From positions 434,001 through 498,000 of the forward strand of contig JANFOE010000580.1 in NCBI GenBank assembly GCA_025667525.1: a stretch of DNA of 64,000 nt. Reading direction: 5' to 3'. The stretch is from Glebionis coronaria (taxonomy: Eukaryota > Streptophyta > Magnoliopsida > Asterales > Asteraceae). Every line of letters starts with the position of its first letter. Position 1 is the stretch's first letter. Of this stretch, positions 22,850-33,905 are shown piece by piece. The position numbers and the translations under genes were made by a program. Under the pieces are notes generated by a model that searched no databases, was not told the origin of the DNA, and saw only the letters and a program-made list of their open reading frames with translations.

Positions 22850-22894
22850 CGTGGCTTGGCAAGGCATGAGGGGATCCTTTTTGCAGCCGCCACG
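22850..22894 (+). other. Covarying hairpin, copy 2
   Basis: Outer stem CGTGG/CCACG, inner TGGC with GCCG, NNG = AAG, apical GCATGAGGG with CCTTTTTGC. Confidence 0.5.
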
Positions 22895-22912
22895 TGAGCC
22901 GCTTTTACTGAG

Positions 22913-23309
22913 TCATGTTGAATGATCCGTGCTTGATTCATGTTTTGGGAGACTGAGTAATAAAAATATGACCTATCTGATTCTCTTTGTGTTCATACCA
23001 CTTGATGCGACACAGTTTTGGTGTGGTTGCCGGTTATGAATAATTGGTCTCATAATTGGCTATGACGCTATTGTTTTAACGTGTTTATTTCCGCTTTCCA
23101 ACTATAAATAGGTTGGCGGTAATGACCGCTGTCGTCGACTTGATTTCTGGCGTGGCATCACGGCATCGTGCTTGCAGCCATATCAAGTCGGTTGCTTCAA
23201 TCGGCGATACCACGCGTTCAACTCTGAGCCATTACAATGTTGGTTAACACGTGTTCTGCAGGCTCAACGTTTAATGTTTAACATGTGAGTGTGAGCCGCT
23301 TTTACTAAC
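22913..23309 (+). repeat. Tandem unit A, first copy (397 bp)
   Basis: It begins TCATGTTGAATGATCC and recurs nearly identically at 23310 and 24313. It contains one 55-bp hairpin (23136-23190). No protein-coding evidence. Confidence 0.85.
23136..23190 (+). other. Covarying hairpin, copy 3 (also at 23533-23587 and 24536-24590)
   Basis: It has a perfect 9-bp outer stem CGACTTGAT/ATCAAGTCG, inner TGGC/GCCA, NNG = GTG and apical CACG/CGTG. All three tandem copies keep every paired base. Confidence 0.6.
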
Positions 23310-23682
23310 TCATGTAGAATGATCCGTGCTTGATTCATGTTTTGGGAGACTGAGTAATAAAAATATGACCTATCTGATTCTCTTTGTGTTCATACCACTT
23401 GATGCGACACAGTTTTGGTGTGGTTGCCAGTTATGAATAGTTGGTCTCATAATTGGCTATGACGATATTGTTTTACCGTGTTTTTTGCCGCTTTCCAACT
23501 ATAAATAGGTTGGCGGTAATGACCGCTGTCGTCGACTTGATTTCTGGCGTGGCATCACGGCATCGTGCTTGCAGCCATATCAAGTCGGTTGCTTCAATCG
23601 GCGGTACCACGCGTTCAACTCTGAGCCATTACAATGTTAGTTAACACGTGTTCTGCAGGCTCAACGTTTAATGTTTAACATG

Positions 23683-23824
23683 TGAGTGTGTGTATGATAT
23701 GTGGTGAGGAGAGTGTGATTAAGATATGTGAGATGTGTGAGGGAGGGATTAAAATATGCGGGATGTGTGAGGGGATCACTGTTCCTAGGGGAACGTCATT
23801 CCCCTCTATTACAAGGTATACAAT
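23683..23824 (-). repeat. Right arm of foldback repeat (second copy at 24685-24827)
   Basis: It is the reverse complement of 21603-21790, allowing a ~45-bp indel, and ends GGTATACAAT. A transcript through both arms could form a long duplex with a ~2-kb loop. Confidence 0.8.
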
Positions 23825-24242
23825 ATAGTCGTTCCTTCTTGCAGCAAGGTATCGCCGTTGCTCACATTGACTTTGTAGTTGACCCTAATCTAGGTGATTT
23901 AGAACCTTCTGATTTTTTGTGTTATGCTGCTTATAAGTTTGCCTCTCAAATATGTTGGAAAACTTGATTCGTACATTGTTCTTGCCCCTTGCTAGGTAAA
24001 GGATTTAGATGCGTCCATCTTTGTCGTTGTCGCTGTCTATAGCGTGCAGCGATACCATGGGTGTCCGATAATGGCGCGTTGGTTTTCGTGATGCTCCTTT
24101 CTTATTAAAGGTTATAAAATATGCCTTCTTTTGTCTGTGTTGGCTGGTAATTGGAAATAACAACACTTGATGGAATGTCTAACGTTATTGGCGATGATGA
24201 AATGTATGCATATCGAATGTTTTGGCAAGGGTGGTTTGCCAG

Positions 24243-24290
24243 AGCCCGTATCTTGGCGGGGCGAGCATTTGCTCGCAGCCATGGCGGGTT
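24243..24290 (+). other. Covarying hairpin, copy 4 (also at 25246-25293)
   Basis: Inner TGGC/GCCA, NNG = GGG, apical GCGAGCA/TGCTCGC with a 2-nt loop. The outer stem is GCCCG/CGGGT at 24244 and AACCCG/CGGGTT in the second copy. A GTATG splice-like sequence follows directly. Confidence 0.55.
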
Positions 24291-25674
24291 TCTAGGTATG
24301 CCTTCCATACAGTCATGTTGAATGATCCGTGCTTGATTCATGTTTTGGGAGACTGAGTAATAAAAATATGACCTATCTGATTCTCTTTGTGTTCATACCA
24401 CTTGATGCGACACAGTTTTCGTGTGGTTGCCGGTTATGGATAGTTGGTCTCATAATTGGCTATGACGATATTGTTTGACCGTGTTTTTTGCCGCTTTCCA
24501 ACTATAAATAGGTTGGCGGTAATGACCGCTGTCGTCGACTTGATTTCTGGCGTGGCATCACGGCATCGTGCTTGCAGCCATATCAAGTCGGTTGCTTCAA
24601 TCGGCGGTACCACGCGTTCAACTCTGAGCCATTACAATGTTGGTTAACACGTGTTCTGCAGGCTCAACGTTTAATGTTTAACATGTGAGTGTGTGTATGA
24701 TATGTGGTGAGGAGAGTGTTATTAAGATATGTGAGATGTGTGAGGGAGGGATTAAAATATGCGGGATGTGTGAGGGGATCACTGTTCCTAAGGGAACGTC
24801 ATTCCCCTCTATTACAAGGTATACAATATAGTCGTTCCTTCTTGCAGCAAGGTATCGCCGTTGCTCACATTGACTTTGCAGTCGACCCTAATCTAGGTGA
24901 TTTAGAACCTTCTGATTTTTTGTGTTATGCTGCTTATAAGTTTGCCTCTCAAATATGTTGGAAAACTTGATTCGTACATTGTTCTTGCCCCTTGCTAGGT
25001 AAGGGATTTAGATGCGTCCATCTTTGTCGTTGCCGCTGTCTATAGCGTGCAGCGATACCATGGGTGTCCGATAATGGCGCGTTGGTTTTCGTGATGCTCC
25101 TTTCTTATTAAAGGTTATAAAATATGCCTTCTTTTGTCTGTGTTGGCTGGTAATTGGAAATAACAACACTTGATGGAATGTCTAACGTTATTGGCGATGA
25201 TGAAATGTATGCATATGGAATGTCTTGCCAAGGGTGGTTTGCCAGAACCCGTATCTTGGCGGGGCGAGCATTTGCTCGCAGCCATGGCGGGTTTCTAGGT
25301 ATGCCTTCCATACCTCCATGTCTGAGCCTTGAATGGAACAGGTTTCTAGGAAAGGCTGGGGTTTTTCATCCAAAGGTATCACATGCTCTTTTAATAAACG
25401 GATAGGAAACATTTCATGTTAACCAAGTTCGCTCGATCAAACGGTGGCCTTCTCTTATGTAACACTTGATACATACCAAATAATAAAATGGTGTTTTATG
25501 GTGACCGTTTGGTCACAATCCTGTCGGGTTTCAGGTACGTCTTTCATACTCAGATCTCTCGGGCTTGATGCAATGTGTTAACTTATTTTTGGTCTTCCAC
25601 AATTGTTGTGTGTGTTGTTGACAGTTTGTGATGCGTTTAAATGGATGCGGTTAAAGATAAGATTTACTGGATAT

Positions 25675-25704
25675 TGGCAGGGCGACCTTTTAAGGTTGCA
25701 GCCA
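25675..25704 (+). other. Covarying hairpin, copy 5 (inner part)
   Basis: TGGC, AGG, GCGACC, loop, GGTTGC, A, GCCA. The outer stem is not conserved here. Confidence 0.45.
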
Positions 25705-25939
25705 TGCTGGATAGCTACTGTTTTTCGTAAACTTATTAATAGTTATTGAAGATTTTTTGTAGTGTGTAAGCCAGCGCAATTCCTACATTATTTTTTTAAA
25801 GAATTATAAGAGGCAGATTTTTCCCTTTTATTAACTTATATCTTATAATTCACTGCGCTTCAGAGGTTGGTATATATCCGTTCATAAGGCAATAATGAAA
25901 ATGAGATGTCTGAAAAAAAATGCATTACAAAGCGTTACT

Positions 25940-25969
25940 TGGCTCGGCAACCTATTTGGTATGCAGCCA
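25940..25969 (+). other. Covarying hairpin, copy 6 (inner part)
   Basis: TGGC, TCG, GCAACC, TATTT, GGTATGC, A, GCCA. The outer stem is weak (AAAG/CTTT at a distance). Confidence 0.45.
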
Positions 25970-25999
25970 TGACAGACTTTAAGAAACTCTTATCTGAGC

Positions 26000-27344
26000 T
26001 AACGCATTGTGAATTTTGGCCCTCAATCCTCAGCTATATTAAAAGGTAGGATCACCATGTGTATTACTGCGAAAATCATCTGAGATTCCATTCGGCGTGT
26101 TTCTTATTTGACCCATTACTAAAACTGAAGGTAGGGCATGTTTCTTATTTGGCCCATTACGGCTGTTTATAAGATCCTTATTATAACTATTTATTATGTT
26201 TATATTTATAGAATATAGCTGGTAGGTGAAGCATCTTCTTCGGGTTCTAAATGAAAAAGAAGACGAGTCCACCAAAGTCGACCAAGAGAAATCAAAGGTT
26301 CTGCACATTGCCTGCATCTTTCAGTTTTGAATGAAGAAGAGCAGCTTCACAGGTAATATCTCCATATTCTCCTTCTGACGTTTGCTTTCATACGTGGGTA
26401 ACGTAAGTCATTAAGAGCTATGGAGAAATATAAGTCGAAAATCTATGGATGTATCATTAGGCTCATGAATGATCTAATTATTTACATTACATGCATAGAA
26501 AAAAGTATACTGTATTTTAGATCAATTATCGTAGAAATCCACACATGGCCTAGATAAAAGAACAATATATATATATAAACCTAAGTACTTTTAGATAGTT
26601 ATAGATACAGAGGGGTGTACATAGGCAAGTTGGTTGGCTAAATTTCGTTGTGGTGCAGCTCCAATAACTATAAGTTTACTCAGTTGTGTGGTTCTGATGT
26701 TGGTGATGATTGAAATAGGATGTCTAGAGACCTTTTAAACATCTAATTAACAAAAATGTTTTGTTTCTCAGAAATACACAAGTTTCAGTTGTAAAAATAG
26801 CTATATTTAAGAATTGCTTAAATTCAAATAGTCCCAGTCCAATTTATTCGCAGCCTTATATCAAACTGAAAGGGTTTTGCGCCCTTTATAAGTCCTCATT
26901 ATATTTTTACGTTTTCCTATCCTTCATTGCTGCCACTTCTCAAGAACCAGTAAACTTTTGAGCATGACCGATCTTTGTTTAATGGTAATTGCTATCGCTC
27001 ATAAGCTAACAGTTTTTCATTATAGGGATATGTAAATAATGCTGATGAAAAATAAATTAGAATATAGATATAGGTTTTACTATTGTGTTGGTCAAATGTA
27101 ATGTGAATAACAGAAACCAAAAGCTAAAAAAGTAACCCAAAATAATCATGTATAAAGTTTTTATATGTTTATATGCAGGGGACTTGGAGGATTACAATGA
27201 ATTTCTGGTTGAAGAAATCATCTTGGTTTGGAATGAGTTCAAGTTCGGACCAGTCAGGATCCATGGGGAGACGTAACAGCAATTCCGTTTTGTTAAATCC
27301 TTATAATGCACGTAATCTCAGCGTTCTCAAAAGCGAGCCTAGAA
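26000..27344 (+). other. Non-coding with two exon-like fragments
   Basis: There is no clear gene. A segment ending CTTCACAG|GTAATA at 26352 and one beginning ATGCAG|GGGACTTGG at 27179 join in frame into about 40 codons (acidic, with DLEDYNEFLVEE). They may be captured exons upstream of the Helitron end at 27375. The product is not recognised. Confidence 0.3.
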
Positions 27345-27375
27345 CGCCGCGACGAAGCGCGGGCACCCCTCCTAG
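27345..27375 (+). mobile_element. Helitron 3' terminus
   Basis: Hairpin CCGCG/CGCGG (27347-27351 with 27358-27362), then 9 nt, then CTAG (27372-27375) followed by host T. This is the expected 3' end of a plant Helitron (hairpin, CTRR, T). The 5' end was not identified. A candidate TC start near 26033 is weak. Confidence 0.7.
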
Positions 27376-29330
27376 TTTAGTTAAAAATAAAAAATGGGCT
27401 TGGGCCCTCCCTTTGTCTTGGTGTCCGCGGCTATGAGGGGCCCACAAGGGAAACCCAAATGTTTTTCGTGTCTAATATTTTACGTGTTCATACATTAGTG
27501 TTTTCGTGTTATGTCATAATTAATTATTCGTGTAGTAACTAATACTTGTATGTAAACGATTTTAATCGTATTATCATAAATACGTACGTAATTACATGTT
27601 CGTGTTTTCATGTTTGTGATTATAATTATTATTGTTAATAATTATCGTATAGTATCACGTATTTAATACTTATCGTGTAATAACACGTACGTAATTTCTG
27701 TAATTAATATTCGTGACACGTGTTCGTGCTATAAAAGGAAAGTTTTAATTTATGCGCACGTTTACTAAGTGTACTATTTATGGTAAAAGCATGCGGGTTT
27801 TACAACAGTGGTGGTATGACGATCGCCGTCGATATGGATGCCTAGTAAACACGAATGCCGCAACCTACCAAATAAGGCGCGCACTTTATTAATAATTGAC
27901 TCAAGTATAAACCATACTTCATAACATAAAAATCAACATTACCAAGACCATGATAAACCCGAAAGAACAACAATGTAAGTGGTACTACAATACCCTTCTA
28001 TATGTTCACTTTATTAAACTACTTTCTCGATAAAAATCTGCCGGCACATACCACATGTACAAGCTCATTTCCCTTACTTAGACAACTCGGATTTTTATGA
28101 AACTTGGTGAAAAACTCAATCATAACCTGAATAAAACACATTTTAAATTTCATCCAATGATTTATATTTTAGAACCATCTGCTCAACACATTTCTAAACT
28201 TGAAAAACCGGATAGATTTGAACACTTGACTCGTGAAACCATTTTGACCTTTCTAAACATTTCCATTTGCAAAATCGCCATTTGACTTTGAAAATAGACT
28301 CATAAACCTAGGTTTAGAGTCTGAGAACAGCCCTTAACCATTTGTAAAACTGATTTTATAGTCCCAGAGATTCGATTCAAATATCAACGACAACTTCGAA
28401 TTGTGTCGAAGCTCGTCTCCCGGTACACGAATAATCAAACTATCGTAACTTCCTCCTCGTTTTGAGTTAGAAGCTCTAACTTATATCAAAACGAAGGTAA
28501 TAAAAATCTCTACAACACTATCTCATTTGTACAACAATAATTCAAGCTCAAGACACCCAAAATCAACCTCAAACCTACTGCCCTAAACCACCTCATCAAG
28601 ACTCATACCAAATCACTTTTTCAACTCATTTTACCTATTTTTCTACAATAACTAACATCCTATAATTACCCACTATCAATCTTAACACTTGCATGTTACA
28701 TAAAAAAAATCAAAATAAAAAACTTAAACTTTTTATGATCAAAACATCACGATCTTATCAAGATCATCACATGCATGATCATCAAAAACTTTTAACCAAC
28801 CATAAATCATAAAAAATTTGAAACTTGATGCATGTGTGAGATTTTGATATCAATGGGATCACCTTTTGATTTTAGTAATAGGACTTGAATTAGTTTTAAC
28901 CAAATCAAGATAGAAATCACAAATTTTTGGGTGTTTTTAGGCTTAGTGGGTCACGGCTAAGGAAGAAAAAAAGGGAGGGAGAGAAGATTTTTCCATGTGT
29001 GTGTTTTTGTATGAATAAAATGAGATGAAGTTAGGTGAAATTTTTTATATAGTCGGGCTAAGGGCTAGTTTTGCCAATTGTGTAATCTTTTGGACTTAAA
29101 AGCAATTTAATAATTTAAATGGTAGAAAATGATTGTTAGTCAATTTTGAAAATATTTACGGGGCTCGTGTTTCATAAAAATACTTCTTAAAAGTTAAAAC
29201 GCATTCAAAATATAATAGTCTCCCGATACGATTTAACACGTCATTAAAAAGAAGACATCAAAAACGTCAAACATTGAAATGTAAAATATCGGACATCCGT
29301 CAGAATCGCGATCATTAGTAATTCTCGTTA
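27376..29330 (+). other. AT-rich intergenic DNA, possible old LTR in reverse
   Basis: No gene. On the - strand a TATATAAA-type box near 29050 precedes a pyrimidine-rich stretch (CTCTCCCTCCC near 28975), the look of an LTR promoter. 27540-27720 repeats ACGTACGTAAT. The element type is unassigned. Confidence 0.35.
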
Positions 29331-32300
29331 TTCATTGATTTTGAGTAAACTAATATTTAGTATTTGCAAGTTCGTTTTTTTTTCTCGACTCAAGAAAAAT
29401 TGAAAGGCCTACTAATATCAAGCTTTAAATTGTTTTTGGTTGTTAAAATGTTATTTGGATTCTAGGTCTAATTCAAACTAGCACGTAAAAAGAGAAAATA
29501 TTATTTAACTATTTATACGTAAAACAAAGTGCAAGTTCCAATTAATATTCAAAAAGTACAAGTATTTAATGCATTAAAAGTAAAAGTGCTTGAAATTTAA
29601 AGGAAATGAAATTATAGGGACTAAAGTGTAAAATTAGAAACTATAGGGACCAAATATGAAAATTTTAACAAACTAGTCAACAATCTTAACAAACTTCAAA
29701 ACTAACTAACAAATATTGCAACAAACAAAAACTAAGGGACCAAGTATTGCAAACCCTAAAAAGATGAACTTTCAAAGCTGATTAACAAGTAAATGAAATA
29801 CCAAGGACCTAAATGCAATTAAAGGGAATTTTTTCATAAAACAGGCAAGTTAACTCGAATAAGCTCGAATGAGCTTATTACTCAACCAAAATCGATCTGG
29901 TTTTTTCTAAACTGCTAAAACTCAATTTAAGCTAGCCTTGCAAAAGGAATTTGATTAAAAGCTGTTAAATCTCGACTTAGCTTATTTCAATAAGCTCAAA
30001 AGAAATCCAGACATCCACTATTCCATTTTCTTGCAAAAGCTGATTAATCAAGTCTCAAAAAGCTTGGAATGTCTTTTGGTTTTGAAAATAAGCAACAGAA
30101 TAAGCTGGAATCTTGAATAAGCCAAAAACAGCTTATGTTGACCAAAGTTAACCAAAAATCCAATAAGCTCAAAATCTCATAATATACTCACGACATGTTT
30201 GCAAATGGTTTTATGAAAGAAAATAAGATGATTGATGAAGTGGATTATGAGATCTATGAAAACAGTAGACTAGTGATCATAGAAAATTCAATTTGGTCTA
30301 AGGCTTATTAAAAAGCTGAAATCTCACTCAAAAGCTTAAACTGTATAATTTCCTAATAGCAGTGAAAATATGTATGTTAAGCTACAAATTGAAACAGATT
30401 TCAGCTAAATTCATCAAGAAATAAGGAAATGCCAAGGAATCAAAGTGAGCAAGTTTGGACTGATGAACTATTCAAAAGGTTTGACCCAAAGTTTTTCAAG
30501 GCCAATTGCCTTTTTGACTTTTCTTTTGACTACAAAACTGAACCAAATTCTTCACACTAACTGACTAAGTGAGAATGAGCTTAAAGCAACAGGTTTTACA
30601 AACTGAATCAGCAAAAAGGTTTTAATCCAAACACCACTTTCAAAAGCTTATTAGAATTTTTTCAAAGACTTTATTAGCACAAATGTTTTACAGCAAATGA
30701 AATTTATCTAAACTTGTTTATTATATGAAATGAACTTGTTTAAGAGCAAAAACTTGCAGGTTTACTTGTTAAACCACAAAATGAGCACTAATGAGCTAAG
30801 ACTGATGAAACATAAAATTTGAACAAGCAAAACTTAGTGAAAAGCTGTAAAACTACAAACAAGCTATCAAATCAACACAATTATACTACAATCAAACTAA
30901 TCACATTATTAGTTCAGCAAACAAGAGTTACACTATGAATTGAGCATGCATAGACAGTTTAGTGGAATTTAAAACAAGAATTTTGTGTTCCTTTTAGCAA
31001 TGTGACTCCTTTGATGGAGTAGAGAGGAGATAAGCCTTCTAAGTACAACTATACCACCATGAATCAACCACCAGTTACCATCATCATCATCATAATATGC
31101 TATGATCAACTACCCTGCTACAAATGGCTGAAATAGACTGAAAATGAACTTCAAATGGATTCTGAACCAACTACAAGTCTTCAATTCATCAAACAACTTC
31201 CATTGATCTTGAAAGATCAATAGAAACAACATAGTTCACTAGGAGTATGATAATGAGAGTACGTGAATGAGATTGAGTAAAAGTAAAGGATTTGATTTCA
31301 TTAATGGTGAAAATTCAGTTACAAAACTGTTACTAACTGCCTAACTAACTCTTAGGTGGTTGTCAAACACCTAAGAGTAGTATCTAACTACTTATAATGA
31401 CTGAAAATGAAAGGAATTTTAGAAGTGTGTGTTTTCACACCTACAAGCTACTTGTACAAATGAACTAGCTAGGGTCTATTTATAGAGTGAGAATGAGAGT
31501 TTGTTGGGGATGATGACGTGTTGTAGCCAATCACTGAGCTCCATGTGTCTTCAATCTTCCAATTGCAAATTCTAGCTTATGAACACAGTTGGGGATTTTT
31601 GAATGAAGCACTTTCAATCCAATTAAGTTGTTGGGTTGAGTTCCTTGCTTGATTCCGAGCACTTTTCATGTTTATAACTCCTCTTGATATGCAGTGTAGC
31701 AAAATCTTGTTCCTGGGCTCGTATGAACTTGAAGATGCAACGTGGCAGTATTTTATTGGCCTTCATTAACTCACACGGATCATTATCCAAAATGGATATA
31801 TATATTATGGCATGGCGAGTTCTCATTGGCTGATGGAGTGTGAGTAGGTTTTACTGTGAAGATTTTGTTTATTAATGTTGGCGGCTGTAAGTGGGCATAG
31901 GTGGCAATCCGTGTCACATAAATCCTCCCCTCCCATTGGTTGATGAAGCTATTACTCGGATCAAGCCTACAAGTAGTATGAAAATTGTCAAGTTTAGCCC
32001 TCCAACTTTAGCAGATTCTTCATTTGGGCTCCAAACTTAATTCCTTTGGCATTTTTGATCCTTTAACTTTTATCTTGATCATTTGAAGCCCTTTGACTTG
32101 TTTGACTTGAAGGTTGACCAGATTTGACTTTGATCTTTGACTTTCTCAAAATTGCACTTTAGTCCTTCACCTTTTGAATGTTGTCAAGATAGGTCATTTT
32201 CTTTGCAAGGCTTGTCACTTTTGATCCTTCTCTTGTCTTTTCTTCATCTTTTTAACTTGATTTCACTTGTTTGCTCCAAATTTGTATCCTTGTTACCTAA

Positions 32301-32684
32301 ACAAGCACAAACACAAAACATACCACATAATACTGCTTTATTGTATAAAAGTTAGGTATGCTATGCGTTTTAGGCTGATTTGTGATATTATTGATATGAA
32401 ATTTTACTCATATCATAAACTCTTGTAAAATGCACGTGGGTGTTTTTAAATAAAAATCTTTAATTTAAATGAATATAGAAAAATAAAATAAGAAATTTTA
32501 CAATTCCAAATAAAGTATTAACAATGATCAGAAAATACTTAGAAAGTATAATTTATTAAAATTATTATGATCTCAGGATTTACATATAAGAATACAAGAA
32601 AATGTAATACGTTGGAAAATTCAAGAAGCACGAATAAAAGAATAAAATAATACCGGGAAAAATACGAGTTCTTACACTAAATAG
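29331..32684 (+). other. AT-rich intergenic DNA with reverse LTR-like promoter
   Basis: No supported gene. 29760-30900 is rich in AAGCTTATT and AAGCTGATT phrases. On the - strand CTATAAATAGACCC near 31478-31492 is preceded by typical upstream sequence and followed by a long leader-like stretch, suggesting an old LTR or promoter read leftwards. Confidence 0.35.
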
Positions 32685-32686
32685 TA

Positions 32687-32860
32687 CTCCCTCCGTTCCA
32701 TAATAATAGTCTACCGACCAAAAACACGCAATTTAATAAAAAAACATCACTTTTTCAGTTTTCTTTCTCTTACTTTTTACACAATGACAACTTTATATTT
32801 AACCAATTAATATACAACTTCTTTATTCTTTGTAATAATACCCTCAAGTGAGGGTGATAT
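32687..32860. mobile_element. Stowaway-like MITE, left half
   Basis: CTCCCTCCGTTCC follows TA (32685-32686). This is the Stowaway terminal consensus and target. The element is interrupted at 32860 by the copia insertion and resumes at 45221, for about 275 bp in total. Confidence 0.8.
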
Positions 32861-33729
32861 TGAAAGTCCCAAAATACAACTATTGTTGAAACTAAGACAC
32901 GAAAACAATAACACACAATAGATATACTTTTCAAACGAGTAATCCTTTATTAACTATTATCAACAAAGTATTACAAAGTGTTATGAATACACCTGTTGAA
33001 TAACAACAAGAAATGAACCCTAGAACAAGTAAACTTGATTCGAGACTCAAGTTTACAAGAGAACCAACGAGTCGCTGATGGACAGCTGAGGCCTCAGTGG
33101 TTCTAGTGGAAGAAAGAACTTAGATAAAGATTCCAAGCACAAGGGTTGAATCTTAACTTCTTTCTCATCCCCTATTTATAGTGGTACGAGGTTGTATCCT
33201 TAGTGGGGGTAGTTGATACGTGTCATCTTCTGAATGGAAGAGTACAACGTATTAAATGCATGTCCAAATCGAGACATGCCTTTAACTACTTTAGGTGAAC
33301 AGTTCTGCCAACTGTTCACCTTTGTCCCACTAGGTCGTACTAGGCATTGACTTGAATCTCTTGTTTTGTCCCGCTCAAAACACTTGTAAGATTCTCCCGC
33401 CTAAACTATAAAGGGTTGGATAAGCTTTGCTTAATCCAAGTCTCTAGGGTTCTTAAGTGATCTCTGAGTGTTGTCAACTCAGAGATCCTTGAACACCAGT
33501 GCATTCCTTTGACATCCCAGCTATCCATAATCGCTGGTGAGTTTGACTTCAGATTGTCTTCGACTTCTCTGACGTTGTCTTTGACTTGAATGATCCTGGT
33601 GTGCCAGCTGAGGCTTTGCCTTCCACTGGTCTAGTCTCTGTCGCTGGTCCTCTCAGCGACCTTTCAACACTTAGTCTAATTTAAACAAATCTAGACAGGG
33701 CCATAGTTAAAACTTTCATTGGCCCAACA
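32861..33729 (-). repeat. copia 3' LTR (left in window)
   Basis: On the - strand it runs TGTTGGGCC ... GGGACTTTCA. It includes TATAAATAGG (33171-33180), a perfect 11-bp-stem hairpin (33294-33304 with 33310-33320) and an 8-bp hairpin near 33463-33484. Confidence 0.95.
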
Positions 33730-33744
33730 ATCTCCCCCTATTTG
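33730..33744 (-). other. Polypurine tract
   Basis: The - strand reads CAAATAGGGGGAGAT immediately before the 3' LTR, the usual plus-strand primer position. Confidence 0.85.
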
Positions 33745-33905
33745 TTTATAAATTATACTAAGTCTAAAATTATTGTAAGTGAGTACACAGCTTCTTCTTA
33801 CACATAATTTAACAAACATACCTCAAAGTTTTATTAAACAGAATGAACCTAGTCTATTACAATAGCACCCTAGGGTGAAAACATAAACAAAAATAAATAG
33901 GTTCT

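Larger units (their letters stand above)
23310..25315 (+). repeat. Tandem duplication of a ~1003-bp unit (A plus B)
   Basis: 23310-24312 and 24313-25315 are near-identical direct copies. Each holds unit A, the inverted copy of the 21603 arm, a short open stretch preceded by TTCTTGCAG (near 23837 and 24840) and a hairpin of the family. The short open stretch (about 40 codons, ending ASQICWKT) differs by only two bases; I do not recognise it. Confidence 0.88.

Noticed and set aside
22598..25969. C/D or H/ACA snoRNA cluster, hammerhead or twister ribozyme, K-turn
   Set aside because: No paired C and D boxes at the right distance, no ANANNA hinge with ACA, no hammerhead core. Only one G-A pair follows the bulge, so no K-turn. 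I did not see the twister conserved set.
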